Assembly (NCBI RefSeq): GCF_038958875.1
Contig: NZ_CP152407.1
Coordinates: 1,247,501 to 1,311,500, forward strand
Reading direction: 5' to 3'
Length of the DNA stretch: 64,000 bases
Source of the DNA: Acidovorax sp. FHTAMBA
GTDB lineage: Bacteria > Pseudomonadota > Gammaproteobacteria > Burkholderiales > Burkholderiaceae_C
Position 1 is the stretch's first letter. Each line of letters starts with the position of its first letter. Shown piece after piece: positions 7,037 through 15,586 of this stretch. The notes under the pieces are model-generated. The model was not told the origin of the DNA, searched no databases, and worked only from the letters and a program-made list of their open reading frames with translations. The translations under genes were made by a program, and so were the position numbers.

Positions 7037-8104
7037 TCAAGGCGCCCAGTCCCATACCCAGTCGAAGCGCACATCCAGCGGCAGGTAGTGAATGCGGTAG
7101 GACGGCGGCAGAGGTTCGACAGGGCGCAAACGCACGACAATCGACGGCATGCGTGGGGCCAGAGGTGACGTTCGCTCTGCGGGGGTGCGCTCGGCTTCTG
7201 CGATGACGTCAGCCACTTCGGCGCGAATGCGCCCCCCGTCCATGAAGCGCAGTGTGGCTTTGCGCCCCACTTGCGCATAGCGTGCCTGGTCGGGCGGCAA
7301 GTAGGCGTGGACCATCGCGGGGGCTGGCCCTTGCAGTACCGCTATGTCGGCACCGGGCGCGACCCATTCGCCCTGGTGCACGAACTGGCGCACCACCACG
7401 GCATCGAAGGGTGCTCTCACATCCCCATCCTCTGTGGTTGAATCCTCGACCGCGCGGGGCGCGGGGGTGTCGGGCGGTTCGTCAGGGGTCCTGGCCTGCT
7501 CGCGTACCAGCTGGGCCCTGTTTTCCCTCGCATCAGTGCTCGCACGCACTGCCACAGCCTGCGCCTGCATTTCCTGGATGCGTGCGTTGTCCAATTCCTG
7601 GCGCGTCGCCGCTCCTTCGGCGCGCAGCGCCTGCATGGTGCGCAGGCGTTCCTGTTGCAGTGCGAGCTGGCTTTGGGCCAGGCGCAGGGCCTCATCAAAC
7701 ATGGCCTGGCGGCTCGCGATCATTGCCACCATGGGGTTGGATCGGTCACGGGCTGGTGCAGGAGCAGGTGTTGCCGGAGGATTCTGGCGAGGCGCTGCTG
7801 CGCCCTCCAGAGCGATGACAGGCTCTCCGGCGCGCACCAAAGCGCCTGGCTGCGCGACGTGTTTGACCTGACCGGCCGCCCGGGCACGCACCACCACTTG
7901 TTCGGTCATCACGATGGCAGGTGAGGTCTCCCACCAGTACGCCACCGTGAACCGGGTCAGCAGGTAGGCTGGCGGGGTGAGCACCATGGCCAGCAGCAAA
8001 TACCAGCGCCAACGCGGCACCGCTCGTTTGGACGCGGCATAGCGCACGGACAGGCCGTTGGTTTCCTGGGCTGAGCCCGGGGGTTTGTCGAACTGAATTT
8101 TCAA
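7037..8104 (-). CDS. HlyD-type membrane fusion (periplasmic adaptor) protein
   Basis: Probable periplasmic adaptor linking an inner-membrane polysaccharide synthase to the outer-membrane porin. It has 355 residues, with one N-terminal membrane segment at about 33-50 after a short cytoplasmic tail. A lipoyl-like half (VVVRARAAGQVKHVAQPGALVRAGEPVIAL) and a long Ala/Gln/Arg-rich coiled coil at about 120-200 follow. The second lipoyl half (VRAPFDAVVVRQFVHQGEWV) and a beta-barrel-like C-terminus complete it. The start is a TTG overlapping the upstream TGA, so translation is coupled. Alg44 is a functional parallel, but no PilZ domain is present. Last gene of the minus-strand operon. Confidence 0.85.
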   Translation of the reverse strand: MKIQFDKPPGSAQETNGLSVRYAASKRAVPRWRWYLLLAMVLTPPAYLLTRFTVAYWWETSPAIVMTEQVVVRARAAGQVKHVAQPGALVRAGEPVIALEGAAAPRQNPPATPAPAPARDRSNPMVAMIASRQAMFDEALRLAQSQLALQQERLRTMQALRAEGAATRQELDNARIQEMQAQAVAVRASTDARENRAQLVREQARTPDEPPDTPAPRAVEDSTTEDGDVRAPFDAVVVRQFVHQGEWVAPGADIAVLQGPAPAMVHAYLPPDQARYAQVGRKATLRFMDGGRIRAEVADVIAEAERTPAERTSPLAPRMPSIVVRLRPVEPLPPSYRIHYLPLDVRFDWVWDWAP

Positions 8105-10245
8105 GGTCGTGCCCTATTGAACTCTTCCAGCGACTGGATCAGAACGCCGCTGAATCCAGGCTGCCCTTCCAGTGATTTCGCCAGTTGGCGCCAGCGTTGC
8201 AGTGCCGCTGCTTTGCCCACCGAATAGCTGCTTTCCTCCGGGGGCAACGTGGATTCCATGCTTTGTGCCAACGCCAGCCGCAGTCCGACGGGGCCCTGGA
8301 GAAGGGGTCGTGCGATGTCGGTCGCGCGCACTGGATTGCTTACGTAGATCATGGCCACCAGTTCCGAGACACCAGCGGCAGCAATGCGCTGAGCGAAATC
8401 GGGCGACTGCAGCTCCCGGTAGTGTGTGGTCAGGCCCAATGGCCAAGGCACGGCGGCGCGTACGGCTTGCAGAGTCTCGACGACTGCGTCGTCCCAGAGC
8501 GGTTGGTCGGCGGAGGGCAATTGGCTGCGCTCCAGGTCAAGATTCAATCCGTCGAAGGGGAGGGCGCGCAATCGGGCCAGCAAATCCAGCAGATCCTGCC
8601 GGTGCGCGGGCAGTACCCAGGCGGGCTCGCCCAGCAGCAGCTCCACGCGAATCCCCAGGGACCTGGCCTTGGCGAGCAGCTGCAAGAGCCTGTTTTTTTC
8701 AGAAGGAAGTGTCAGCCGGTGCAGTTGCACTGCCGTGAAGGAGATCAAGACCCGCGTGCTGCCCGAGGGCAGCGCGTGCAAGCGGCTGGGGCGCTCCACA
8801 AGCGCCTGCCCTTCCCATGCGTACCAGCCCACGGCGTCCGGGGCTGGGGCCGCCTTGGCTGCCGCGGCAAACCCGGCGGGCAGTGTCGACAACACGGCAG
8901 AACCTTCATCCTGCGCAGCAGGGATCGCCGAGCCGCAGCTCTCCGGGGCCAAGGCCAGCAGATCCAGCTGGGCCAGGTCGCGGCGTTCTGCGCCATCGAT
9001 GACCTGGATGGATGCCTGATAAAGCTCGTGGCGTGCAGTCAAGAGCGAGGCATATCCGTCGCCATCAAAGGCTTCCAGGCGTCGCGAGGCAACGCGGACC
9101 GCCTCGTGCGCGGCCTCAAGCCTGCGGACCAGACCTGCCAATTCGGCTTGACGCAGTTGCCACTGGACGAGCTGCTGCTCTGCCAATGCATGAAACTCGC
9201 CGCGGCGTACCTGCAGCAGGTTTTCAAGCCGTGTGCGTTCGCCCTGGATCTGCCCCAAGGCAGCGTCCCGCTGGGCGCGCCATTGCAAGGGCATCGAAAA
9301 GTCAATCGCCACTGCGGTGTTGCGCCCGTTGGGCCCGCCGATGTCGTGCGTTAACCCCTGCGCCAAGGAAATGCTGGCCTCCAGCCCGGTGTGCTTCAGG
9401 GTGTCCGCGATCTGTCCCCATGTGTTGAGTTCCAGCTGCGCCAGGGCAATGGCCGGGCTCTCGTCGGCACTTGCCAGCAGCGTATCGGCGCTGCGGCAGG
9501 TTTCTGGCCACACCATGGGCTGCGTTTGGACCACCTGTGGATGCTGGCCGGTGAGCCGCGAAAGTTCGCTGAGATTCAAGGCTTGCTGGGCAAGCTGGTT
9601 GTTGCTGGCGATCTGCACCGCATCGAACAGCCCCAGCAGTTTGAGCCTTTCGGCCTCAAGCATCAAACCGGATCTGTGGCGGGAGTCCAGCTGGGCCGTC
9701 GCCCGGGGGCGCATATCCAGGAAAACCTGGGCGATCTGCAACCTCTGTGTAGTGCGCACTTGTCGCACATAGGCTCTTCGCACAGTCTGCACTGCATCCG
9801 AGCGTGCTTGGCGCAATCGCTGCTGGCCTTGGGCAGCGGCCAGTTCTGCCTCGCGCAGACTGCGCACCTGCGCATTGCGGCTTCCCAGCAGAGGCCAGCG
9901 CACACCCAGTTGGGCATTCAGGCGTCGGTAGTCGCGGCTGAGCGTGTCGGTCACTGCTTCGCGCGCTACGTTCAGTCCGCCCCCCCCGAACAGCCGTGCT
10001 CCCTGGCCGGCCCTGGCCGCGTCATTGCGGTGCCCCGCCACATCCAGTTCCGCTTGTGCCAACCTGACCAGGGGGGCAGCCACGCGCGCAAGGGTCTCCA
10101 GCTCTGAAAGGGAACCGCCGGTGCCTGGAGAGCCAGCCCCTGAGGAGGCTGCCAACGGGCTTGCCGCCGCGAGCGTCAGTCCCAGCGCCACTGCCAGCGG
10201 CAAGGCCAAGGCCAGACGCACGTGTCTTGATAGGTATCCGGACAT
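8101..10245 (-). CDS. TolC-like outer membrane protein fused to a glycosidase-like TIM barrel
   Basis: A 714-residue protein with two parts. Residues 1-35 are a signal peptide. About 45-440 carry two TolC-type repeats rich in long amphipathic helices (first repeat to about 225, second from PAIALAQLELNTWGQIADTL). About 471-714 (encoded by 8104-8835) read as a beta-alpha barrel: strands RVLISF, IRVELLLG, FDGLNLDLE (564-572), LGLTTHY, ELVAMIYV, LRLALAQS and GVLIQSLEEF. FDGLNLDLE resembles the catalytic strand of GH18-like hydrolases, with Glu572 the candidate acid. Porin plus hydrolase in one chain is unusual; separate proteins (for example PgaA/PgaB) do this in known systems. The substrate is unknown. 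Confidence 0.8.
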   Translation of the reverse strand: MSGYLSRHVRLALALPLAVALGLTLAAASPLAASSGAGSPGTGGSLSELETLARVAAPLVRLAQAELDVAGHRNDAARAGQGARLFGGGGLNVAREAVTDTLSRDYRRLNAQLGVRWPLLGSRNAQVRSLREAELAAAQGQQRLRQARSDAVQTVRRAYVRQVRTTQRLQIAQVFLDMRPRATAQLDSRHRSGLMLEAERLKLLGLFDAVQIASNNQLAQQALNLSELSRLTGQHPQVVQTQPMVWPETCRSADTLLASADESPAIALAQLELNTWGQIADTLKHTGLEASISLAQGLTHDIGGPNGRNTAVAIDFSMPLQWRAQRDAALGQIQGERTRLENLLQVRRGEFHALAEQQLVQWQLRQAELAGLVRRLEAAHEAVRVASRRLEAFDGDGYASLLTARHELYQASIQVIDGAERRDLAQLDLLALAPESCGSAIPAAQDEGSAVLSTLPAGFAAAAKAAPAPDAVGWYAWEGQALVERPSRLHALPSGSTRVLISFTAVQLHRLTLPSEKNRLLQLLAKARSLGIRVELLLGEPAWVLPAHRQDLLDLLARLRALPFDGLNLDLERSQLPSADQPLWDDAVVETLQAVRAAVPWPLGLTTHYRELQSPDFAQRIAAAGVSELVAMIYVSNPVRATDIARPLLQGPVGLRLALAQSMESTLPPEESSYSVGKAAALQRWRQLAKSLEGQPGFSGVLIQSLEEFNRARP

Positions 10246-10246
10246 C

Positions 10247-11572
10247 TCAGAATTTGGTTTTTCGAAGAACCCACCAAGGCGCCATGGACGAGTCCAGATG
10301 CGACTTCAGGAAAATTTCCTGGAGGATGGAAAAAGAGCAGTGCACACGATTGACAAATGCAAACAGGGGGAACAGGGGCAGGAAGGCAAGGTACACCAGA
10401 TCGTCCGCGGGCCGCTCTGAGACGGCCACGATGTAGAGCAGGAAGTAAAAAAGGAGGGACGCCAGATACGCGAGATAAATGAAGCCAAGGACGCCCAGCA
10501 CTGCGCCCACCGGCAGCGTGAACAGCATGACGCCGGTGTAGCCGACGATCATAAAAGGCATCACGAGCTGCATCAGCAAGCCGTTGACGACCACGAACAG
10601 GAAATTGCGCCAACCCAGCAGCCTGGGGCGTAGGTTGAACCGGAACTTGCGAATGAAGATGTAGAACATGTCGCCGTCCCAGCGCAGCCGCTGGCGAAAG
10701 AAGATGCGCCAGGAGTCGGGTGCATCGGTGTGTCCGACGGCGTGCGGCTCAAACACGATGCGAAGGCCGGGGTGGCGACCGAAGTACTGCTTGATGCGCG
10801 TAGTCATGTCCAGGTCTTCGGCTGTGCCCGCGTCCCACCCTCCCAGGTTGCGGATGAACTGCGTGCGAAACACGCCAAACGCGCCGGAGATGTTGTTGAC
10901 CAGGTTGAACTCCGACAACCCCGTTTTACCGGCCGCGATCGACAGCAGGTATTCCAGCGCCTGCATGCGCGTGGCCAGCGACCGTTTGGCATTGCGCACG
11001 CGCAGGTTCCCTGCGACTGCCACCACACCAGGATCATCAAAATGGCGGGTGGCATTGCGCACCATGTCGTTGTCGAACGAAGTGTCTCCGTCCAGCGCCA
11101 TCACGATCTCACCTGTGGCCACGGACAGGCCGGCGTTGAGCGAAGAGACCCGGCCACCGCGTTGCCATTTGGGCAACACCACCAGCTGGCGACGGGGAGC
11201 GGCGCGCAGCAATGTCCGGGCGTTGCGCGCCGCCACCAGCGTGGGGCGGTTTTGTATGGCCCCGTCAACGATGGCGATGATCTCTATGACGCCGGGATAC
11301 AGCTGGTGCGCCAGGGACTCAATGGTCTTGCGCACGTCCTCGCCCTCCGAGTAGCACGTGATCAGGCACGAAACGCGCGGATACCGCTCGCGCTGCCGAT
11401 CAGGCCGGTGCTCGCGCAGCCCGTATCGCACCATGCCGGCAGTGACCAGAATGTAGAACGGCGCCTCCAGCAGCACTACGAAGGGAAAGAACTTCAAAGC
11501 AAGTTCCAGCCAAGTCTGCGAGCTGGAGCTGGCAAACAGCGTCTGAAACGAGAATACTATCTGCTCCCACAT
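10247..11572 (-). CDS. Processive family 2 glycosyltransferase (polysaccharide synthase)
   Basis: Inner-membrane synthase that would polymerise and pass a polysaccharide through the membrane. From the ATG at 11572 it has 441 residues; a TTG at 11593 would add seven. There is one membrane segment near residues 25-45. The cytoplasmic GT-A domain follows, with LITCYSEGED, DxD as ALDGDTSF (161-163) and GTAEDLDMTTR (252-253). The acceptor motif QRLRW (294-298) and three to four C-terminal membrane segments complete it. This is the HAS/NodC/IcaA type of architecture. No PilZ domain is seen. It lies four bases after the zinc-ribbon gene and one base before the TolC fusion. The sugar is not predictable from sequence. 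Confidence 0.88.
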   Translation of the reverse strand: MWEQIVFSFQTLFASSSSQTWLELALKFFPFVVLLEAPFYILVTAGMVRYGLREHRPDRQRERYPRVSCLITCYSEGEDVRKTIESLAHQLYPGVIEIIAIVDGAIQNRPTLVAARNARTLLRAAPRRQLVVLPKWQRGGRVSSLNAGLSVATGEIVMALDGDTSFDNDMVRNATRHFDDPGVVAVAGNLRVRNAKRSLATRMQALEYLLSIAAGKTGLSEFNLVNNISGAFGVFRTQFIRNLGGWDAGTAEDLDMTTRIKQYFGRHPGLRIVFEPHAVGHTDAPDSWRIFFRQRLRWDGDMFYIFIRKFRFNLRPRLLGWRNFLFVVVNGLLMQLVMPFMIVGYTGVMLFTLPVGAVLGVLGFIYLAYLASLLFYFLLYIVAVSERPADDLVYLAFLPLFPLFAFVNRVHCSFSILQEIFLKSHLDSSMAPWWVLRKTKF

Positions 11573-11576
11573 GCGT

Positions 11577-13037
11577 TCAGTCGCTGCCCTCAAGGCGGTT
11601 CATCAGTTGCGCTGCGTTGTCGCCGGGGCGCAGATCGCCGGGCACCTGCAGATATCGTATCCGCGCCTGCAGCGCCGATCCATCTGCAGCGAGATCCTCG
11701 GATACCAGAGCTTTCTCAAGCCGCGCCGCCAAACCTTCGGGTGAGGAAAACGGCAGCAGAAGCCACAGACGCTCTTCATGCGTCCGGGTCGTAATGTCAG
11801 AGGTTCGCAGCAACTCGTGCAGGCGGCGGGCGAATTCATCCAGCATCAGGAACACCCGTGCGGCTCCATGCTGCTCAATCAGCCCGGTGGCGTTCTGGAA
11901 CTCCACCAGAATCAGCGCAAACCGCATTTCTTTGTGGCGCACGTGTGTGGCAAGTGTCCAGTCAACCAGTCGGCGAAAGTACGGGGGCTCGACGTAGTTG
12001 GCGGTGTCCAGCGCCGCAAAGGACTCCTGGATCTGGCCCGCACGCAAGGCGGCGCGACCATGCGGGGCGAGCCGTAATGTGGCGACCTCTCGCATGTCGA
12101 GAGCATCGGGCTCAGCCACCGTTGCGCAGTCAAGGCAGCGTGCAATAACGCTGGTTTCCATGAAAACGTGGTGACAGCTGCCACAGGCGTACTGGGTGAG
12201 AGGGCGGTCATAGTCAACGCCGATATGCCGCAAGGCCGTGCTGCACTTGGGGCACACCAGCGCCCCGTCGTTATGGAATACCGCCTCCGGACCCACGTGA
12301 CCACACGAGAAACAATGCAGCGAAGCCGACTTGCCGATATGTATGCTGGAGCAGTGCGGGCACACGTCCAGGTAGTGCAGGTGCGCGCTGGCGCAGGTGC
12401 GGCAATGGCGGGTCCGGTCAATCAACAGCGCAGGTTCCAGGAGCCTGCGGCGCGTGAGCGTTGCGAGGCAGCGGGCCGCATCATCGCCATCGCGCGCCAG
12501 GGCCTCTACCATGGGATAGCGGTAAAGCTGCGCACTTAGCCGATCGAGCAACGGTTGGAGTTCAGCGGTGTCGCGCAGGTAGAGAAACAACAACACGCGC
12601 TCATCAAAATGCAGTGTTGTGGGATCCCTTTTAAAACTGCGCCGTACGGCCAGCGCCCGCTCGCTCATCGAGCGGGCTTGTGCATAGGTGGCGGCTGCAT
12701 CGGCCAAGGGCGGCGGCGAGGCGCCGCCGGAAGCTACCACCACCGGGCGATCCCACCACATGCTGCTTCGCACTTTTTCTGCCAGATCGGCTTGATCGGC
12801 AGATGTCCAGCCGTCCAGATAGAAGCCCAGCGGGACCAGTCCGGTGCCGAGAATTGCTTCCCAGGACGGCAGCGCGACGCCGTCTGCCTCATCGTGCGCG
12901 CGTTCCCCCGAGGGGCGCAGGATCACCATGCGTTCGGCGTGCGCAAAGAAGGCCGTGGGAGTAGCTCCGAGAGGCTCAAGCGTCGACGTATCTGCAGTCA
13001 TGTGAATGGTTTTGTTGGAGGGTTGGGGCATCTCCAT
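11577..13037 (-). CDS. Zinc-ribbon protein with degenerate GGDEF-like domain (TackOD1-like)
   Basis: A 486-residue soluble protein, first gene of the export operon. Residues about 210-305 hold six CxxC pairs (CRTC, CPHC, CFSC, CPKC, CGSC, CLDC), consistent with several zinc ribbons. The arrangement suggests the TackOD1 output domain. From about 355 to 480 the sequence follows the GGDEF fold (FALILVEFQNATGLIEQHGAARVF, then ERLWLLLPFSSPEGLAARLEKAL), but HEERL (420-424) stands where the GGDEF signature should be. It is therefore probably not a cyclase; it may sense a nucleotide or regulate the synthase. An N-terminal region of about 200 residues is unrecognised. Confidence 0.75.
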   Translation of the reverse strand: MEMPQPSNKTIHMTADTSTLEPLGATPTAFFAHAERMVILRPSGERAHDEADGVALPSWEAILGTGLVPLGFYLDGWTSADQADLAEKVRSSMWWDRPVVVASGGASPPPLADAAATYAQARSMSERALAVRRSFKRDPTTLHFDERVLLFLYLRDTAELQPLLDRLSAQLYRYPMVEALARDGDDAARCLATLTRRRLLEPALLIDRTRHCRTCASAHLHYLDVCPHCSSIHIGKSASLHCFSCGHVGPEAVFHNDGALVCPKCSTALRHIGVDYDRPLTQYACGSCHHVFMETSVIARCLDCATVAEPDALDMREVATLRLAPHGRAALRAGQIQESFAALDTANYVEPPYFRRLVDWTLATHVRHKEMRFALILVEFQNATGLIEQHGAARVFLMLDEFARRLHELLRTSDITTRTHEERLWLLLPFSSPEGLAARLEKALVSEDLAADGSALQARIRYLQVPGDLRPGDNAAQLMNRLEGSD

Positions 13038-13059
13038 GGAAGCCGCCGATATCCTGGAG

Positions 13060-13075
13060 AATGCGTTTGCGCATT
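13060..13075. promoter_or_regulatory. Short inverted repeat in divergent promoter region
   Basis: AATGCG-TTTG-CGCATT, a perfect 6-bp inverted repeat between the divergent starts of the export operon (13037) and galE (13184). It sits 23 bases from the first start. It could be a regulator site for both directions; no factor can be named. Clear -35/-10 pairs were not found here. Confidence 0.35.
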
Positions 13076-13183
13076 TTCGGTGGACTGCGTATTGTGTGGG
13101 CGCCCGGCAGCGGACCCGGCGCTTGCTGGCTTGAGACGCGCCAGCGCCTTGATTTGGGTATTTTTTTGGGAGTGGGCAGTCGA

Positions 13184-14194
13184 ATGATTCTTGTAACCGG
13201 TGGCGCAGGTTTTATAGGTTCGCACACCTGCGTGGCGCTGGCCCAGGCGGGTGTGCCCTACCTCATTTTGGACAACTTCGCGAACAGCCGCCGCTCAGTG
13301 ATAGAGCGCATTGGGCGTATCACCGGGGCCGCGCCGCTGTGTGTAGAGGCGGATGTGCGCGACGAGCGGGCGCTGGCGCGTGTTTTTGCTGAACACCCTG
13401 TGGATGGCGTCATCCACTTTGCGGCGCTCAAGGCGGTGGGCGAATCCGTGCGGGAACCGTTGCGCTATTACGACAACAATGTCTCCGGCACGTTGACCCT
13501 GCTGCGGGCGATGCAGGCTGCAGGCGTGCAAACCCTCGTTTTTTCTTCCTCCGCGACGGTGTACGGCGATCCTGCATCAGTGCCCATCCGCGAAGACTTT
13601 CCGTTGTCTGCGACCAATCCCTATGGATGGAGCAAGCTCATGATGGAACAGATGCTGGCCGACCTCGATGCCGCGCAGCCTGGGCGGTGGCGGATTGCAC
13701 GGCTGCGCTACTTCAACCCGGTGGGAGCGCACGAAAGCGGGGTCATCGGCGAGGATCCACAGGGAGAGCCGGGCAACCTGATGCCGTACGTCGCGCAGGT
13801 AGCAGCAGGGGAGCGCGCCTGCCTGAACGTGTATGGCAACGACTATGGCACCCCCGATGGGACCGGCGTGCGGGACTACATCCACGTGTGCGACCTCGCG
13901 GAAGGCCATGTTGCCGCTTTGCGCTATCTGCGCGGACATGCCGGATTGCTCACGGTCAACCTGGGTACCGGCAAGCCTGTGTCGGTCCTGGAGATGGTGC
14001 ACAGTTTTGAACGGGCCAGCGGTCGGCCGGTGCCTTACCAGGTGACGGGGCGGCGGCCGGGTGACGTCGCGCAGTGCTGGGCCGACCCGACGCTTGCCCG
14101 GCAGTTGCTGGGGTGGAGCGCCCGCCATGGCGTGGATCGGATGTGTGCCGATGTATGGCGTTGGCAGAACGGAGTAGCCCGCACACTCGATTGA
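13184..14194 (+). CDS. galE: UDP-glucose 4-epimerase
   Basis: Interconverts UDP-glucose and UDP-galactose (or the N-acetyl forms). The ATG at 13184, preceded by GGGAGTGGGCAG, gives 336 residues starting MILVTGGAGFIGSH, the NAD-binding Rossmann motif. The catalytic Ser/Tyr/Lys set is visible in FSSSATVYG and NPYGWSKLMME near residues 125-155. GVRDYIHVCDLAEGH and NLGTGKPVSVLEMV are family marks. An upstream extension of the frame from 13061 is not supported. It is divergent from the polysaccharide operon, and a role supplying its sugar nucleotide is likely but inferred. Confidence 0.92.
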   Translation: MILVTGGAGFIGSHTCVALAQAGVPYLILDNFANSRRSVIERIGRITGAAPLCVEADVRDERALARVFAEHPVDGVIHFAALKAVGESVREPLRYYDNNVSGTLTLLRAMQAAGVQTLVFSSSATVYGDPASVPIREDFPLSATNPYGWSKLMMEQMLADLDAAQPGRWRIARLRYFNPVGAHESGVIGEDPQGEPGNLMPYVAQVAAGERACLNVYGNDYGTPDGTGVRDYIHVCDLAEGHVAALRYLRGHAGLLTVNLGTGKPVSVLEMVHSFERASGRPVPYQVTGRRPGDVAQCWADPTLARQLLGWSARHGVDRMCADVWRWQNGVARTLD

Positions 14195-14269
14195 ACCCGG
14201 TGCAGGGCGGCACCTGGCCGTGCATGGTATCTTGTCGCCCCATCCCGATTCGCCTGTAGAGCCTCATTC

Positions 14270-15070
14270 ATGCTTGCAAAACGCATCATCCCCTGCCTTG
14301 ACGTCACCGGAGGCCGCGTGGTCAAGGGCGTCAATTTTGTTGAACTGCGCGACGCGGGCGACCCGGTGGAGATCGCCGCGCGCTACAACGCCCAGGGCGC
14401 CGATGAACTCACGTTTCTGGACATCACCGCCACCAGCGATGGGCGCGATCTGATCCTGCACATCATCGAGGCCGTGGCCAGCCAGGTGTTCATTCCGCTT
14501 ACCGTGGGCGGCGGCGTGCGCACCGTCGACGACGTGCGCCGCCTGCTCAATGCCGGTGCAGACAAGACCAGCTTCAACTCGGCCGCCATTGCCAACCCCG
14601 ATGTGATCAATGCCGCGTCGGCAAAGTACGGCGCGCAATGCATCGTGGTGGCCATCGACGCCAAGCGCCGCTCGGCCGAAGACGCCCTGCGCCTCGGTGT
14701 CAACGGCCAGCCCGTGGGCGCAGGCTGGGACGTGTACAGCCACGGCGGCCGCAAGAACACGGGCCTGGACGCGGTTGCCTGGGCCACCGAGATGGCGCAG
14801 CGCGGCGCAGGGGAAATCCTGCTGACCAGCATGGACCGCGACGGCACCAAGGCGGGCTTTGACCTGGAGCTGACCCGCGCCGTGAGCGACGCCGTGAGCG
14901 TGCCCGTGATCGCCTCCGGCGGCGTGGGCCACCTCGACCACCTGGCCGACGGCATCCAGATCGGCGGCGCTGACGCGGTGCTGGCTGCCAGCATCTTTCA
15001 CTATGGCGAATACACGGTGGGCCAGGCCAAGCAGCGCATGGCCGAACGCGGTATTCCCGTACGGATGTAG
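14270..15070 (+). CDS. hisF: Imidazole glycerol phosphate synthase, cyclase subunit
   Basis: Uses ammonia from HisH and PRFAR to make imidazole glycerol phosphate and AICAR. It is 266 residues long. Catalytic Asp residues lie in IIPCLDVTGGRVVKG (N-terminal half) and LLTSMDRDGTKAGFD (C-terminal half). Phosphate loops are TVGGGVRTVDD and VIASGGVGHLDH. It begins 75 bases after galE, which is in the same direction, so it may now be transcribed from the galE side. It resumes the his operon after the 7 kb interruption. Confidence 0.97.
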   Translation: MLAKRIIPCLDVTGGRVVKGVNFVELRDAGDPVEIAARYNAQGADELTFLDITATSDGRDLILHIIEAVASQVFIPLTVGGGVRTVDDVRRLLNAGADKTSFNSAAIANPDVINAASAKYGAQCIVVAIDAKRRSAEDALRLGVNGQPVGAGWDVYSHGGRKNTGLDAVAWATEMAQRGAGEILLTSMDRDGTKAGFDLELTRAVSDAVSVPVIASGGVGHLDHLADGIQIGGADAVLAASIFHYGEYTVGQAKQRMAERGIPVRM

Positions 15071-15080
15071 CGCCTCCAAA

Positions 15081-15147
15081 ACACTATTTATTTGATAGCT
15101 GTCGGCGCTTTCCTGTAAAGCGCTGGAGCCGTGTTTGGTTTGAAATC
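15081..15147 (+). repeat. Intergenic hairpin repeat, copy 2 (forward)
   Basis: AT-rich arm with TTTGATAGCT, then core GGCGCTTTCCTGTAAAGCGC and TGGAGCC, followed by a TTTGGTTTGAAAT tail. Between hisF and hisI, both plus strand. Confidence 0.85.
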
Positions 15148-15196
15148 TGGTTTCGCTTGACAGGACCTGTCACCCAAATCACGGACAATCCCGCCC

Positions 15197-15586
15197 ATGA
15201 ACTGGCTCAACGAAGTGAAATGGGACGCGCAGGGCCTGGTGCCCGTGATTGCGCAGGAGCAGGGTACGGGCGACGTGCTGATGTTTGCCTGGATGAACCG
15301 CGAGGCCCTTGCGAAGACGGCTGAGCTGGGCCGTGCCGTGTACTTCAGCCGATCGCGCAAGAAGCTGTGGTTCAAGGGCGAAGAGTCCGGCCACGTGCAA
15401 ACGGTGCACGAAATCCGCCTCGATTGCGACAACGATGTGGTGCTGCTCAAGGTCACCCAACAGGGCCACGAGCCCGGCATTGCCTGCCACACGGGCCGCC
15501 ACAGTTGCTTTTTCAGCGTTCTCAAGGACGGGGCCTGGCACGCGGTCGATCCGGTCTTGAAAGACCCGGAATCCATCTACAAGTAA
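15197..15586 (+). CDS. hisI: Phosphoribosyl-AMP cyclohydrolase
   Basis: Opens the purine ring of PR-AMP. It has 129 residues. The zinc and magnesium ligands are in IRLDCDNDVVLLKV and CHTGRHSCFF, and the family opener MFAWMNREAL is present. It is a single-function protein; the pyrophosphohydrolase is the separate hisE gene, which starts inside the hisI stop codon (TAATG). The repeat element separates it from hisF. Confidence 0.96.
   Translation: MNWLNEVKWDAQGLVPVIAQEQGTGDVLMFAWMNREALAKTAELGRAVYFSRSRKKLWFKGEESGHVQTVHEIRLDCDNDVVLLKVTQQGHEPGIACHTGRHSCFFSVLKDGAWHAVDPVLKDPESIYK

Noticed and set aside
7037..8104. Type I secretion or drug efflux (HlyD + TolC) interpretation
   Set aside because: No ABC or RND transporter gene is adjacent; the inner-membrane partner in the operon is a GT2 synthase.
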